A DNA stretch of 64,000 nucleotides from the NCBI GenBank assembly GCA_965205155.1, contig OZ242033.1:2666001-2730000 (forward strand). The letters are read 5' to 3'. Source of the stretch: Aldehydirespirator sp965205155 (GTDB taxonomy: Bacteria > Actinomycetota > Acidimicrobiia > Acidimicrobiales > Aldehydirespiratoraceae). Positions within the stretch are counted from its first letter, which is position 1. The number at the start of each line of letters is the position of its first letter. A program made the position numbers and the translations under genes. The notes under the pieces are model-generated. The model worked only from the letters and a program-made list of their open reading frames with translations, ran no database searches and was not told where the DNA came from. Of this stretch, positions 24,334 to 32,665 are shown in pieces.

Positions 24334-26406
24334 ATGCCGCCGGTGACCGTGCCCAGCGACCGGCGGGCCTTCGAGGTGGTGGCCCCGTTCGAGCCCGCCG
24401 GCGACCAGCCCAAGGCCATCGAGGCGCTGGCCGCGGGAGTGGCCGACGGGCATCCCTTCCAGACGCTGCTGGGCATCACCGGGTCGGGCAAGAGCGCCAC
24501 CATCGCCTGGACCATCGAGCGGGCCCAGCGGCCCACGCTGGTGCTGGCCCCCAACAAGTCGCTGGCCGCCCAGCTGGCCAACGAGCTGCGGGAGCTGTTC
24601 CCGCACAACCGGGTGGAGTACTTCGTCAGCTACTACGACTACTACCAGCCCGAGGCCTACATGCCGGCCAGCGACACCTACATCGAGAAGGACTCGTCGG
24701 TGAACGACGAGATCGACCGGCTCCGCCACTCCGCCACCTCGGCGCTGCTCACCCGCCGGGACACCATCGTCGTGGCGTCGGTTTCGGCCATCTACGGGCT
24801 CGGCTCCCCCGAGGAGTACGAGACCCAGCTGCTGGTGCTGAACCGGGGAGGGACCTACGACCAGCGCTCGATCCTGCGCCGGCTGGTGGACATGCAGTAC
24901 GAGCGCAACGACATGAACCTCACCCGGGGCAAGTTCCGGGTCAGGGGCGACACCATCGAGGTCCACCGGGCCTACGACGAGACCGCGGTCCGCATCGAGC
25001 TGTTCGGTGACGAGGTGGACCGCATCACGGTGGTCGACCCGCTCACCGGCGAGCGGCTGGAGACCCTGGAGGACCTGGTGGTGTTCCCCGCCACCCACTA
25101 CGCCACCACCGCCGAGCGCATGGAGAAGGCCATCGGTCGGATCGAGGTCGAGCTGGCCGAGCGGCTGGCCCACTTCGAGGCCGAGGGCAAGCTGCTCGAG
25201 GCCCAGCGCCTGCAGATGCGCACCAGCTACGACCTCGAGATGATGGCCGAGCTGGGCTACTGCAACGGCATCGAGAACTACTCGGCGCCCATCGACGGGC
25301 GGGGCCCGGGGGAGTCGCCGTACACGCTGCTCGACTACTTCCCCTTCGACTTCCTGATGGTGATCGACGAGTCGCACGTGGCCGTGCCGCAGCTGCACGG
25401 CCAGTACGAGGGCGACCGCAGCCGCAAGGAGACCCTGATCGAGCACGGCTTCCGGCTGCCGTCGGCGGCCGACAACCGGCCGCTGCGCTTCGACGAGGTG
25501 ATGACCCGGCTCAACCAGGTCATCTTCATGTCGGCCACGCCCGGCGACTACGAGCTGGACGTGTCCGAGCAGGTGGTGGAGCAGATCGTGCGTCCGACCG
25601 GGCTGGTCGACCCCGAGGTGGTGGTCAAGCCGACCAAGGGCCAGATCGACGACCTGCACGAGCTGATCGGCCAGCGGGTGGAGCAGGGCCAGCGGGTGCT
25701 GGTGACGACGCTCACCAAGAAGATGGCCGAGGACCTCACTGACTACCTGCTGGAACTCGGGCTGCGGGTGCGGTACCTGCACAGCGAGGTGGACACGGTG
25801 CGCCGCATCGAGATCCTGCGGGATCTGAGACTGGGGGAGTTCGACGTGCTGGTGGGGATCAACCTGCTGCGGGAGGGACTGGACCTGCCCGAGGTGTCGC
25901 TGGTGGCCATCCTCGACGCCGACAAGGAGGGGTTCCTGCGCAGCGAGACGTCGCTGATCCAGACCATCGGGCGGGCGGCCCGCAACGTCGACGGCCAGGT
26001 GGTGATGTACGCCGACGTGGTCACCGACTCGATGCGGCGGGCCATCTCGGAGACGATGCGGCGCCGGGGCCTGCAGGAGGCCCACAACGAGGCCCACGGG
26101 ATCGACCCGACCACCATCCGCAAGGCGGTCACCGACATCCTGGCCATGATCCGCCCCGACCGTGACGGTGCGCCGTTGCCCGATGCTGATGTGGGCGGCG
26201 AGCGCGGGGGTGGGCTGGCCGAGGCCCGCCGGCGGCGCGACGGGCCGGACCTGGGCGAGCTGCCCGACGCCGAGTTGGAGCGCCTGATCCGCACCCTGGA
26301 CGAGGAGATGCGCGAGGCCGCCGCCGATCTGCGCTTCGAGTACGCCGCGAGGCTGCGGGACGAGATCAAGGACCTGCGCCGGGAACTGGCCGAAATCCGC
26401 GGCTAG
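24334..26406 (+). CDS. uvrB: Excinuclease ABC subunit B
   Basis: A 690-residue helicase-like damage-verification subunit of nucleotide excision repair. Walker A is GITGSGKSATIAW. The beta-hairpin region is YYDYYQPEAYMP. DESHV is the DEAD-like box, and INLLREGLDLPEVSLVAILDADKEGFLRS (in blocks) is motif V-VI. The C-terminal UVR domain (LDEEMREAAADLRFEYAARLRDEI) binds UvrC/UvrA. The length is as usual for the family. No SOS-type box was seen before it, unlike uvrA. Confidence 0.97.
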   Translation: MPPVTVPSDRRAFEVVAPFEPAGDQPKAIEALAAGVADGHPFQTLLGITGSGKSATIAWTIERAQRPTLVLAPNKSLAAQLANELRELFPHNRVEYFVSYYDYYQPEAYMPASDTYIEKDSSVNDEIDRLRHSATSALLTRRDTIVVASVSAIYGLGSPEEYETQLLVLNRGGTYDQRSILRRLVDMQYERNDMNLTRGKFRVRGDTIEVHRAYDETAVRIELFGDEVDRITVVDPLTGERLETLEDLVVFPATHYATTAERMEKAIGRIEVELAERLAHFEAEGKLLEAQRLQMRTSYDLEMMAELGYCNGIENYSAPIDGRGPGESPYTLLDYFPFDFLMVIDESHVAVPQLHGQYEGDRSRKETLIEHGFRLPSAADNRPLRFDEVMTRLNQVIFMSATPGDYELDVSEQVVEQIVRPTGLVDPEVVVKPTKGQIDDLHELIGQRVEQGQRVLVTTLTKKMAEDLTDYLLELGLRVRYLHSEVDTVRRIEILRDLRLGEFDVLVGINLLREGLDLPEVSLVAILDADKEGFLRSETSLIQTIGRAARNVDGQVVMYADVVTDSMRRAISETMRRRGLQEAHNEAHGIDPTTIRKAVTDILAMIRPDRDGAPLPDADVGGERGGGLAEARRRRDGPDLGELPDAELERLIRTLDEEMREAAADLRFEYAARLRDEIKDLRRELAEIRG

Positions 26407-26421
26407 GCGGCCGGCTGCGAG

Positions 26422-26865
26422 TCAGGTTGCTTCGAAGATCTCGGCTCCCGACCAGCAGAGCACCGCGACGGGATCCACGGCGATGCCGCCGCCGCAGGTG
26501 CATCTCGGCCGCTCGTCGTCGAGGAGCCGGCCCTCGGTGTCCCAGAGCTGCAGCGTGTGCTCGCGTACGGGTTCGCGCACGACTCTGAGCCAGCGTCCCC
26601 GGCCCCTGGCCGTGAGCGCCTCGACCAGCGCTGAGACCATGTCCGGTGGCGCGGGCTCGTTGGTCTTGATGCAGTAGAAGGTGCCGCCGATCCCGAGCTC
26701 GTGGGGACCGTCCTCGTACTTGTCGAGGTAGTCCACGGCGCGCTGCGGGTCGTAGTCCGGCGGCGGCACGCCGTCGAGCGTCAGGGTCTGGCGTCCGTCG
26801 GTCCGCATCGCATACAAGTTCACCGCGACCCACGACTCGCGTGCGAAGGGAATTGTGCCCGTCAT
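26422..26865 (-). CDS. Hypothetical protein
   Basis: A 147-residue protein with a strong GAGGAGG ribosome site before the ATG. It has an N-terminal strand-rich part (ESWVAVNLYAMRTDGRQTLTL), a middle helix and a C-terminal part with CTCGGG. No signal peptide or membrane segment. I do not recognise the family. It is divergent from the HNH gene over a 100-bp AT-rich promoter region and tail-to-tail with uvrB (15 nt between stops). Confidence 0.65.
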   Translation of the reverse strand: MTGTIPFARESWVAVNLYAMRTDGRQTLTLDGVPPPDYDPQRAVDYLDKYEDGPHELGIGGTFYCIKTNEPAPPDMVSALVEALTARGRGRWLRVVREPVREHTLQLWDTEGRLLDDERPRCTCGGGIAVDPVAVLCWSGAEIFEAT

Positions 26866-26929
26866 CGGTGCCTCCTCCTCAGATCTCCAGCGATTATCAG
26901 GATATATCACTGAAATAACATAACAATGC

Positions 26930-26959
26930 TTGACAAGTGTCACACCCCTATGGCATGAT
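26930..26959 (+). promoter_or_regulatory. Sigma-70-type promoter of the HNH gene
   Basis: A perfect -35 TTGACA (26930-26935), an 18-bp spacer and CATGAT (26954-26959) as -10. The ATG follows 6 nt later, so the transcript should be leaderless. Confidence 0.65.
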
Positions 26960-26965
26960 GTGAGC

Positions 26966-28255
26966 ATGGCATTGGAAGCTGCTCAGCGGGTGCGGGAGGG
27001 GTTGGCGGAGTTGATCCGTCTGGTCAACTCCGGGGGCGCGTCGACGTCGGACGCCCGGTGGGTGCTTTCGGAGTCGAGAGCCTTCGCTGCCCAAGTGGCG
27101 GTGCTGCAGGCTGACGCGGCCGCGCTGGTCGCAGCCGGTGAGCAGCACGGAGATGGCGGGGCCGGGGTGCTGGCCCAGGCTGCGGGCCTTTCTAGGCGCG
27201 ATGCAGCAGGGCAGGTCAAGGCGGTGGGGAAGCTGCAGTCGATGCCCGGCGTGCGAGATGCCCTGACGGAGGGGGAGATCCCGCTGGCAAACGCCAAGAC
27301 CCTGGCGCGGGCCTCGGAGAGCACCAGCGCCTCTCAGGTTGAGCGGGATGAGAATCTGCTGGAGAAGGCTGCCTCGCTGTCGCCGGAGCAGTTCGCCCGG
27401 GAGACGGGTCGCTGGGTCGCGCAGCGCCAGGACGACGGGGGCGAAGGCGAGTACCGGCGCAAGAGGGCGCGGCGACGGCTGAGCTTCTGGGACGGCGATG
27501 ACGGGATGGTGCATCTGCGGGGTGAGTTCGACCCGGTGACCGGCGCCAAGGTGCACAAGAGGTTCCTGTTGGAGGCCGAACGGCTGCGACGCCACGACCT
27601 CAAGAATCCCGGCGGCGAGAAGCGGAGCCTGGACCAGCGAATGGCTGATGCGTTGGACACGCTGACTGCGACTGGCCGCAGCGAGGGGAGCAAGGGAGCA
27701 CCCTCGCCTGACGTAGCCCTCGTGCAGCACTTGAGCCCTGACGGCGACAAGGCGTTCGCCGAGGTCGCCGGCGGGGGAGTGATCCCTCAGAGTGTGCTCG
27801 AGGAGCACTTCTGCAACGCCAGGATCGTGGGGGTCGTGTACAGCAGCAAGGGCGTGCCGCTGTGGCGGGGTCCTGCGCTGCCACGGCCCACCAAGGCCCA
27901 GATGGACGCGCTGATCGCCCGCTACGGCGGCTGCCCGGGATGCGGTGAGCACTACGCGGTGTGCCAAGCCCACCACATCCGGCCCAGGTCCCAGGGCGGA
28001 CCGACCGACATCGACAATTTGATGCTGCTGTGCTGGGGATGCCACGACAAGGTCCACCACCACGGCTGGCGGGTCGTGCCCAGTGGAGACCTCTACACCA
28101 TCGCGCCCCCGGAGCGGATCCGCTACGGCCCGGCTCGCGCCCCCGACCCGCCGCCGATCAACAGCCCGCCCAGGGTGCGGCGCCGGGCCGGCACGTCCAG
28201 TCGCCTGTCCAGGGTGCCCAATGTCGAAGCCGAACCGCTCCTCGCGGTCACCTAG
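26966..28255 (+). CDS. DUF222 and HNH endonuclease domain protein
   Basis: A 429-residue protein. The first 270 residues fit the helical DUF222 region (LSRRDAAGQVKAVGKL, GEIPLANAKTLARAS, RGEFDPVTGAKV). The C-terminal HNH nuclease has CPGCGEHYAVCQAHHIRP, then DNLMLLCWGCHDKVHHHGW, with the two CxxC zinc pairs and the catalytic His. Such proteins are abundant in actinobacteria. Some are mobile-element relics; the function is unclear. It sits between uvrB and uvrA with its own strong promoter. Confidence 0.88.
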   Translation: MALEAAQRVREGLAELIRLVNSGGASTSDARWVLSESRAFAAQVAVLQADAAALVAAGEQHGDGGAGVLAQAAGLSRRDAAGQVKAVGKLQSMPGVRDALTEGEIPLANAKTLARASESTSASQVERDENLLEKAASLSPEQFARETGRWVAQRQDDGGEGEYRRKRARRRLSFWDGDDGMVHLRGEFDPVTGAKVHKRFLLEAERLRRHDLKNPGGEKRSLDQRMADALDTLTATGRSEGSKGAPSPDVALVQHLSPDGDKAFAEVAGGGVIPQSVLEEHFCNARIVGVVYSSKGVPLWRGPALPRPTKAQMDALIARYGGCPGCGEHYAVCQAHHIRPRSQGGPTDIDNLMLLCWGCHDKVHHHGWRVVPSGDLYTIAPPERIRYGPARAPDPPPINSPPRVRRRAGTSSRLSRVPNVEAEPLLAVT

Positions 28256-28262
28256 GGCTGAG

Positions 28263-28703
28263 ATGCACTGGAGGGATGCCGCTGAGCAGGTTGAAGCCGG
28301 ACTCGCGACGATGCTGGCGTGGGCGGCGGGCGACCTCGTGACTGTCGCCGAGATGCTGAGGGCGTCCGACCTGGTCTCATCCAGCGCAGCGAGGATGGTG
28401 AGTCTCGCCAGGATCGAGGGCGCCTCGATCGAGGAGCTTCAGGAAATCGTGCAGGCTTGCCGAGCCATCTCGGCGAGGGCGGCCTTGTTCGACGTGCGAG
28501 TGCGGGCGCTCCTGGCGATGATGCCCGGTCTGGCCAACGTTCGAGATGTCACTGCGATTCCAAGTGTGGCCGCGATCCAACATGTGGCCGCGATCCGACA
28601 TGGGGCGGTGAAACAAGATGTGGCCGTGATGCGACGTGAGGCCGCGACAAGAGATGCGGCAGCGATTCGAAATGAGGGCATAGGCAACCGCGCGGTGGCA
28701 TGA
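28263..28703 (+). CDS. Hypothetical protein with hexapeptide repeats
   Basis: A 146-residue mostly helical protein. The first 95 residues are alpha-helical (WRDAAEQVEAGLATMLAW, EGASIEELQEIVQACRAISARAALF). The C-terminal 45 residues consist of about seven six-residue units such as VAAIQH, VAAIRH and VAVMRR, encoded by 18-bp DNA repeats. The ATG has no clear ribosome site and lies 8 nt after the HNH stop. No family recognised; the expansion may be recent. Coding status is moderately supported. Confidence 0.5.
   Translation: MHWRDAAEQVEAGLATMLAWAAGDLVTVAEMLRASDLVSSSAARMVSLARIEGASIEELQEIVQACRAISARAALFDVRVRALLAMMPGLANVRDVTAIPSVAAIQHVAAIRHGAVKQDVAVMRREAATRDAAAIRNEGIGNRAVA
28548..28673 (+). repeat. 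Seven imperfect 18-bp tandem repeats
   Basis: Units begin at 28548, 28566, 28584, 28602, 28620, 28638 and 28656. The best pair is GTGGCCGCGATCCAACAT and GTGGCCGCGATCCGACAT, which differ at one base; the others are more diverged. The unit length keeps the reading frame (six residues). Confidence 0.75.
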
Positions 28704-28704
28704 T
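28699..28704 (+). promoter_or_regulatory. Leaderless-type -10 of the PP2C gene (CATGAT)
   Basis: CATGAT is followed by 6 nt and the GTG start. The same hexamer and spacing precede the HNH gene. Confidence 0.5.
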
Positions 28705-28710
28705 CGGAGC

Positions 28711-29502
28711 GTGAGTGGGTCCGAGCATCGTTTGGGGCAGGTCGCATCGGTCGCGGCTGTGACCGACATCGGGCCACGGCGGGTGAACGAGGATCGGGCG
28801 GTGGCGGTGGTCTCGGAGTCCGACGGGAGCTGGATGATCGCAGTGGCCGACGGGCTGGGCGGTCATACCCGCGGCGACGAGGCCGCCCAGGCCGCGGTGG
28901 AGGGGCTGCCCCATCGGATCGCCGGCGCCGACGAGATGGCCGTGGCCTTCGGGGAGGCCAACGAGCGGGTCCTAGCCCTGACCGGGCCGGAGACGTGGCA
29001 GAAGAACCTGCCCCTGTTCATGTTCCCGATGAGCACGCTGTGTGTGGCCGCCTGGACCCGTGAAGGCGGCCTGCTCATCGGCTGGATGGGCGACACCCTG
29101 CCCTTCCTGGCCACGGCCGGACCCGACGGGCACAGTGGTTTCCACGGCTTTCTCTGCGGCCGCCCTCACAGGATCCCAGGCGGCAGCATCGAGATCTGCC
29201 TGGGGATGCCGCCCGTCGGCAACTCGCTGGACACTGGCTCGGTCGAGGTCGAGATAATCGGGGAGTCCGGTGACGGAGTCCAGCCCGACGCGGTGATACT
29301 CGCCAGCGACGGCGCCTGGGAGCCGTATGTCTACCAGCACGGCGTCGAGTGGCTGTCGGACGAATCCCCCGGCAAGGGCATCGGCGCAGCCTGCGGAGCC
29401 CGCGCCGAGACGGCCGAGGACGTCGCAAGCAGCATCCTGGACGGCGCCCGGAGTCTCGGTCTCAACGACAACGCCACCATCGCGGTCGCGCTCTGGCGCT
29501 GA
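28711..29502 (+). CDS. PP2C-family serine/threonine phosphatase
   Basis: A 263-residue metal-dependent phosphatase. The PP2C metal-binding motifs are all present: VTDIGPRRVNEDR (Asp and Glu-Asp), VADGLGGH, GWMGDT, ASDGAWE and the final NDNATIAVAL. There is no sensor or membrane domain. The target kinase is not nearby. GTG start, apparently leaderless. It lies before uvrA, but the 108-bp gap with an SOS-type box suggests separate control. Confidence 0.88.
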   Translation: MSGSEHRLGQVASVAAVTDIGPRRVNEDRAVAVVSESDGSWMIAVADGLGGHTRGDEAAQAAVEGLPHRIAGADEMAVAFGEANERVLALTGPETWQKNLPLFMFPMSTLCVAAWTREGGLLIGWMGDTLPFLATAGPDGHSGFHGFLCGRPHRIPGGSIEICLGMPPVGNSLDTGSVEVEIIGESGDGVQPDAVILASDGAWEPYVYQHGVEWLSDESPGKGIGAACGARAETAEDVASSILDGARSLGLNDNATIAVALWR

Positions 29503-29563
29503 CCCGCCGTACGGCTGAATCCACAGCCAGAGGCCGAGCGGCTAGCTATTCCACAGCCATTGC

Positions 29564-29575
29564 GAACGAGTGTTC
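29564..29575. promoter_or_regulatory. SOS (LexA) box of uvrA
   Basis: GAACGAGTGTTC is a perfect match to the Gram-positive/actinobacterial LexA operator GAAC-N4-GTTC, extended by a flanking C and G. It lies 23 nt before the uvrA -10, over the -35 region, so LexA would block the promoter until DNA damage. Confidence 0.75.
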
Positions 29576-29598
29576 GCTACGTGGATCGGGCCAGCGGG

Positions 29599-29604
29599 TA
29601 GAGT
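29599..29604 (+). promoter_or_regulatory. Leaderless-type -10 of uvrA (TAGAGT)
   Basis: TAGAGT is followed by CTGAGC and the GTG start, a 6-nt gap with no Shine-Dalgarno. Confidence 0.55.
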
Positions 29605-29610
29605 CTGAGC

Positions 29611-32553
29611 GTGGCTGAGCGGCTGGTGATCTCGGGGGCGCGGGAGCACAACCTCAAAGACGTTCATCTCGACCTGCCCCGCGACCGGCTCATCGTCATT
29701 ACCGGGCTCTCGGGCTCCGGCAAGAGCTCGCTCGCCTTCGACACGATCTACGCGGAAGGCCAGCGCCGCTACGTGGAATCGCTGTCGGCCTACGCCCGGC
29801 AGTTCTTGGGCCAGATGGACAAGCCGGACGTGGACTTCATCGAAGGCCTGTCCCCGGCCATCTCGATAGACCAGAAGAGCGCGTCGCGCAACCCCCGCTC
29901 CACCGTGGGCACCATCACCGAGGTCTACGACTACCTGCGGTTGCTCTTCGCTCGTATCGGCGTCCCCCACGATCCCGAGACCGGAGAGCGGCTGATCCGC
30001 CAGACCCCGCAGCAGATCGTGGACCGCATCCTGGAGATGGAGCCGGGCACCCGGTTCCAGGTGCTGGCGCCGGTGGTTCGGGGCCGCAAGGGCACCTACG
30101 ACACGCTGCTGGCCGACCTCGCCGGGCAGGGATTCGCCCGGGCCATAGTCGACGGCGAGCTGGTGGAACTGGCCGACATGGCCGGCGCCACCGGCCTCTC
30201 CGGCGGTGCCGACGGCCTGGAGCTGGCCCGCTACGAGATGCACGACATCGCGGTGGTCGTCGATCGCCTCGTGCTGCGCGAGGGGGTCGAGCGCCGGCTG
30301 ACCGACTCGGTCGAGACCGCCCTGCGCCTGGCCGGCGGCATCGCCGAGATCGAGATCGTCTCGCGCCCGCGCCCGGGCGATGATGCCAGCGGTGTCGACG
30401 CCGCGGACAGCGCTGAGGCAGCAAACGGAGCGGCCGGCAGGAATGAACGGCCCCGCCGGATCGTGTTCAGCCAGCACCTGGCCCGTCCCTCCGACGGCAA
30501 GTCCTTCGAGGAGCTGGCCCCCCGCAACTTCTCGTTCAACTCGCCGTACGGAGCCTGCTCCCATTGCGACGGCCTCGGCACCGTCTTCGAGGTGGACCCC
30601 CAGCTCGTGGTTCCCGACCCCGACGCCACCCTGGCCAGCGGGGCGATAACGCCCTGGTCCGAGAGCCGGTCGCGCTACTACCCCCGCCTGCTGCAGGCGG
30701 TATGCGAAGAATACGCGATCCCCCGGGACGTGCCCTGGCGCGAGCTCACCCCTCGCCAACACGACATGCTGCTCTACGCCAGGGGCGTCAAGGGCCGGGT
30801 GCAGGTCCGCTACCAGAACCGCTTCGGTCGGCGCCGGGTGTACCAAGCCCGCTTCGAGGGCATCGTGCCGCACCTGATGCGCCGCCACGACGAGACCGAC
30901 AGCGACGCGTCCCGGGAGAACATCGAGGGCTACATGCGCAAGGTGCCGTGCCCGGACTGCGACGGCGCCCGGCTCAACCCGCTGGCGCTGGCCGTGACCG
31001 TCGACGGCCGCAACATCCACGAGTTGTGCGCCATGTCGATCGCGGAGGCGGCCAAGACTCTGGCCGAGATGCATCTCGACGACCGCGACACCATGATCGC
31101 GGAGCAGGTGCTCAAGGAGATCCGGTCCCGGCTCGGCTTCCTGCTCGACGTCGGCCTCGACTACCTGAACCTCTCGCGCAGCGCGGCCACCCTGGCCGGC
31201 GGCGAGGCCCAGCGAATCCGGCTGGCCAGCCAGGTCGGGTCGGGCCTGGTCGGCGTCCTCTACGTGCTCGACGAGCCGTCGATCGGGCTGCACCAGCGCG
31301 ACAATCGCCGCCTCATCGAGACCCTGCTGCGCATGCGCGACCTCGGCAACACCGTCATGGTCGTGGAGCACGACGAGGAGACCATCCGGGTCGCCGACCA
31401 TGTGGTGGACATCGGCCCGGGCGCGGGCGAGCACGGCGGGACCATCGTGCACTCCGGGCTGCTCGACGAACTGCTCGACCTGGAGGACTCGGTCACCGGC
31501 CAGTACTTGTCGGGCCGGCGCCGCATCGAGGTGCCGCAGATGCGCCGGCAGGGCGACGGCACCCGCCTGGTGGTGCGGGGGGCCCGGGAGAACAACCTGG
31601 CCGACATCGACGTGGCCTTCCCGTTGCAGCGCTTCGTGTGCGTGACCGGTGTGTCGGGCTCGGGTAAGTCGTCGCTGGTCAACGAGATCCTTCACCGAGC
31701 GTTGATGCAGCACATCTACCGGTCTAAGGCCCCGCCAGGGCGCCACACCCGCATCGACGGCGTCGGACATCTCGACAAGGTGATCTGCATCGACCAGTCG
31801 CCCATCGGCCGGACCCCCAGGTCGAACCCGGCCACCTACACCGGGGTGTTCGACCATGTCCGCAAGCTCTTCGCCAACACGCCCGAGTCCAGGATCCGGG
31901 GCTACATGCCGGGGCGGTTCTCGTTCAACGTGAAGGGCGGGCGCTGCGAGGCCTGCCGGGGCGACGGCACCATCCGGATCGAGATGCACTTCCTGCCCGA
32001 CGTCTATGTGCCCTGCGAGGTGTGCAAGGGCAAGCGCTACAACCGCGACACCCTGGAGGTCACCTTCAAGGGCCGCAACATCGCCGAGGTGCTGGACATG
32101 CCCTGCGCCGACGCGCTGGAGTTCTTCGCCAACCAGCCGCCCATCGCCCGCCACATGGGCACGCTGGTCGACGTGGGGCTCGGCTACGTGCGGCTGGGCC
32201 AGCCCGCTCCCACCCTGTCGGGCGGCGAGGCCCAGCGGGTAAAGCTGTCCAGCGAGCTGGCCAAGCGCTCCACCGGCCACACCATGTACATCCTCGACGA
32301 GCCCACCACCGGGCTGCACTTCGAGGATGTGCGCAAGCTGCTGGGCGTGCTGGGCCGGCTGGTGGACCAGGGGAATACGGTCGTGGTGATCGAGCACAAC
32401 CTGGATGTGGTCAAGACGGCCGACTGGATCATCGACCTCGGGCCCGAGGGCGGCTCGGGCGGGGGCCGCATCGTGGCCGAGGGCACCCCCGAGCAGGTGG
32501 CCGAGGTGCCCGAGAGCCACACCGGCCGGTACCTGCGCTCAATGCTGTGCTGA
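29611..32553 (+). CDS. uvrA: Excinuclease ABC subunit A
   Basis: A 980-residue damage-recognition ATPase of nucleotide excision repair. It has two ABC modules, with Walker A GLSGSGKSS near 32 and GVSGSGKSS near 680, and signatures LAGGEAQRIRLA and LSGGEAQRVKLS. Zinc-finger cysteines are seen in CSHCDGLG, CPDCDGARL and the C-terminal CEACRGDG with CEVCKGKRY. An Ala/Gly-rich insert (about 253-283) before PRRIVFSQH is variable between species. GTG start. Control by LexA is likely from the upstream box. Confidence 0.97.
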   Translation: MAERLVISGAREHNLKDVHLDLPRDRLIVITGLSGSGKSSLAFDTIYAEGQRRYVESLSAYARQFLGQMDKPDVDFIEGLSPAISIDQKSASRNPRSTVGTITEVYDYLRLLFARIGVPHDPETGERLIRQTPQQIVDRILEMEPGTRFQVLAPVVRGRKGTYDTLLADLAGQGFARAIVDGELVELADMAGATGLSGGADGLELARYEMHDIAVVVDRLVLREGVERRLTDSVETALRLAGGIAEIEIVSRPRPGDDASGVDAADSAEAANGAAGRNERPRRIVFSQHLARPSDGKSFEELAPRNFSFNSPYGACSHCDGLGTVFEVDPQLVVPDPDATLASGAITPWSESRSRYYPRLLQAVCEEYAIPRDVPWRELTPRQHDMLLYARGVKGRVQVRYQNRFGRRRVYQARFEGIVPHLMRRHDETDSDASRENIEGYMRKVPCPDCDGARLNPLALAVTVDGRNIHELCAMSIAEAAKTLAEMHLDDRDTMIAEQVLKEIRSRLGFLLDVGLDYLNLSRSAATLAGGEAQRIRLASQVGSGLVGVLYVLDEPSIGLHQRDNRRLIETLLRMRDLGNTVMVVEHDEETIRVADHVVDIGPGAGEHGGTIVHSGLLDELLDLEDSVTGQYLSGRRRIEVPQMRRQGDGTRLVVRGARENNLADIDVAFPLQRFVCVTGVSGSGKSSLVNEILHRALMQHIYRSKAPPGRHTRIDGVGHLDKVICIDQSPIGRTPRSNPATYTGVFDHVRKLFANTPESRIRGYMPGRFSFNVKGGRCEACRGDGTIRIEMHFLPDVYVPCEVCKGKRYNRDTLEVTFKGRNIAEVLDMPCADALEFFANQPPIARHMGTLVDVGLGYVRLGQPAPTLSGGEAQRVKLSSELAKRSTGHTMYILDEPTTGLHFEDVRKLLGVLGRLVDQGNTVVVIEHNLDVVKTADWIIDLGPEGGSGGGRIVAEGTPEQVAEVPESHTGRYLRSMLC

Positions 32554-32595
32554 AGCTGAGACGGCCCCCAACCACTCCCGCTCCCCAGCGACCCG

Positions 32596-32646
32596 GCTGT
32601 ATATCGCGCTTTCTTGCTATATCGACAAGAAACCGCGATATACAGC
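32596..32646. repeat. 51-bp near-perfect palindrome between uvrA and uvrC
   Basis: Outer arms GCTGTATATCGCG (32596-32608) and CGCGATATACAGC (32634-32646) are perfect. After one C/C mismatch, inner arms TTTCTTG (32610-32616) and CAAGAAA (32626-32632) continue the stem around a 9-nt centre CTATATCGA. It starts 42 nt after the uvrA stop and ends 19 nt before the uvrC start. Within it TATATCG and TTTCTTG recur as half-site-like blocks. It could be an operator, terminator or mobile palindromic unit. Confidence 0.85.
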
Positions 32647-32665
32647 ACTGAAGGGGGGTGTGGTG

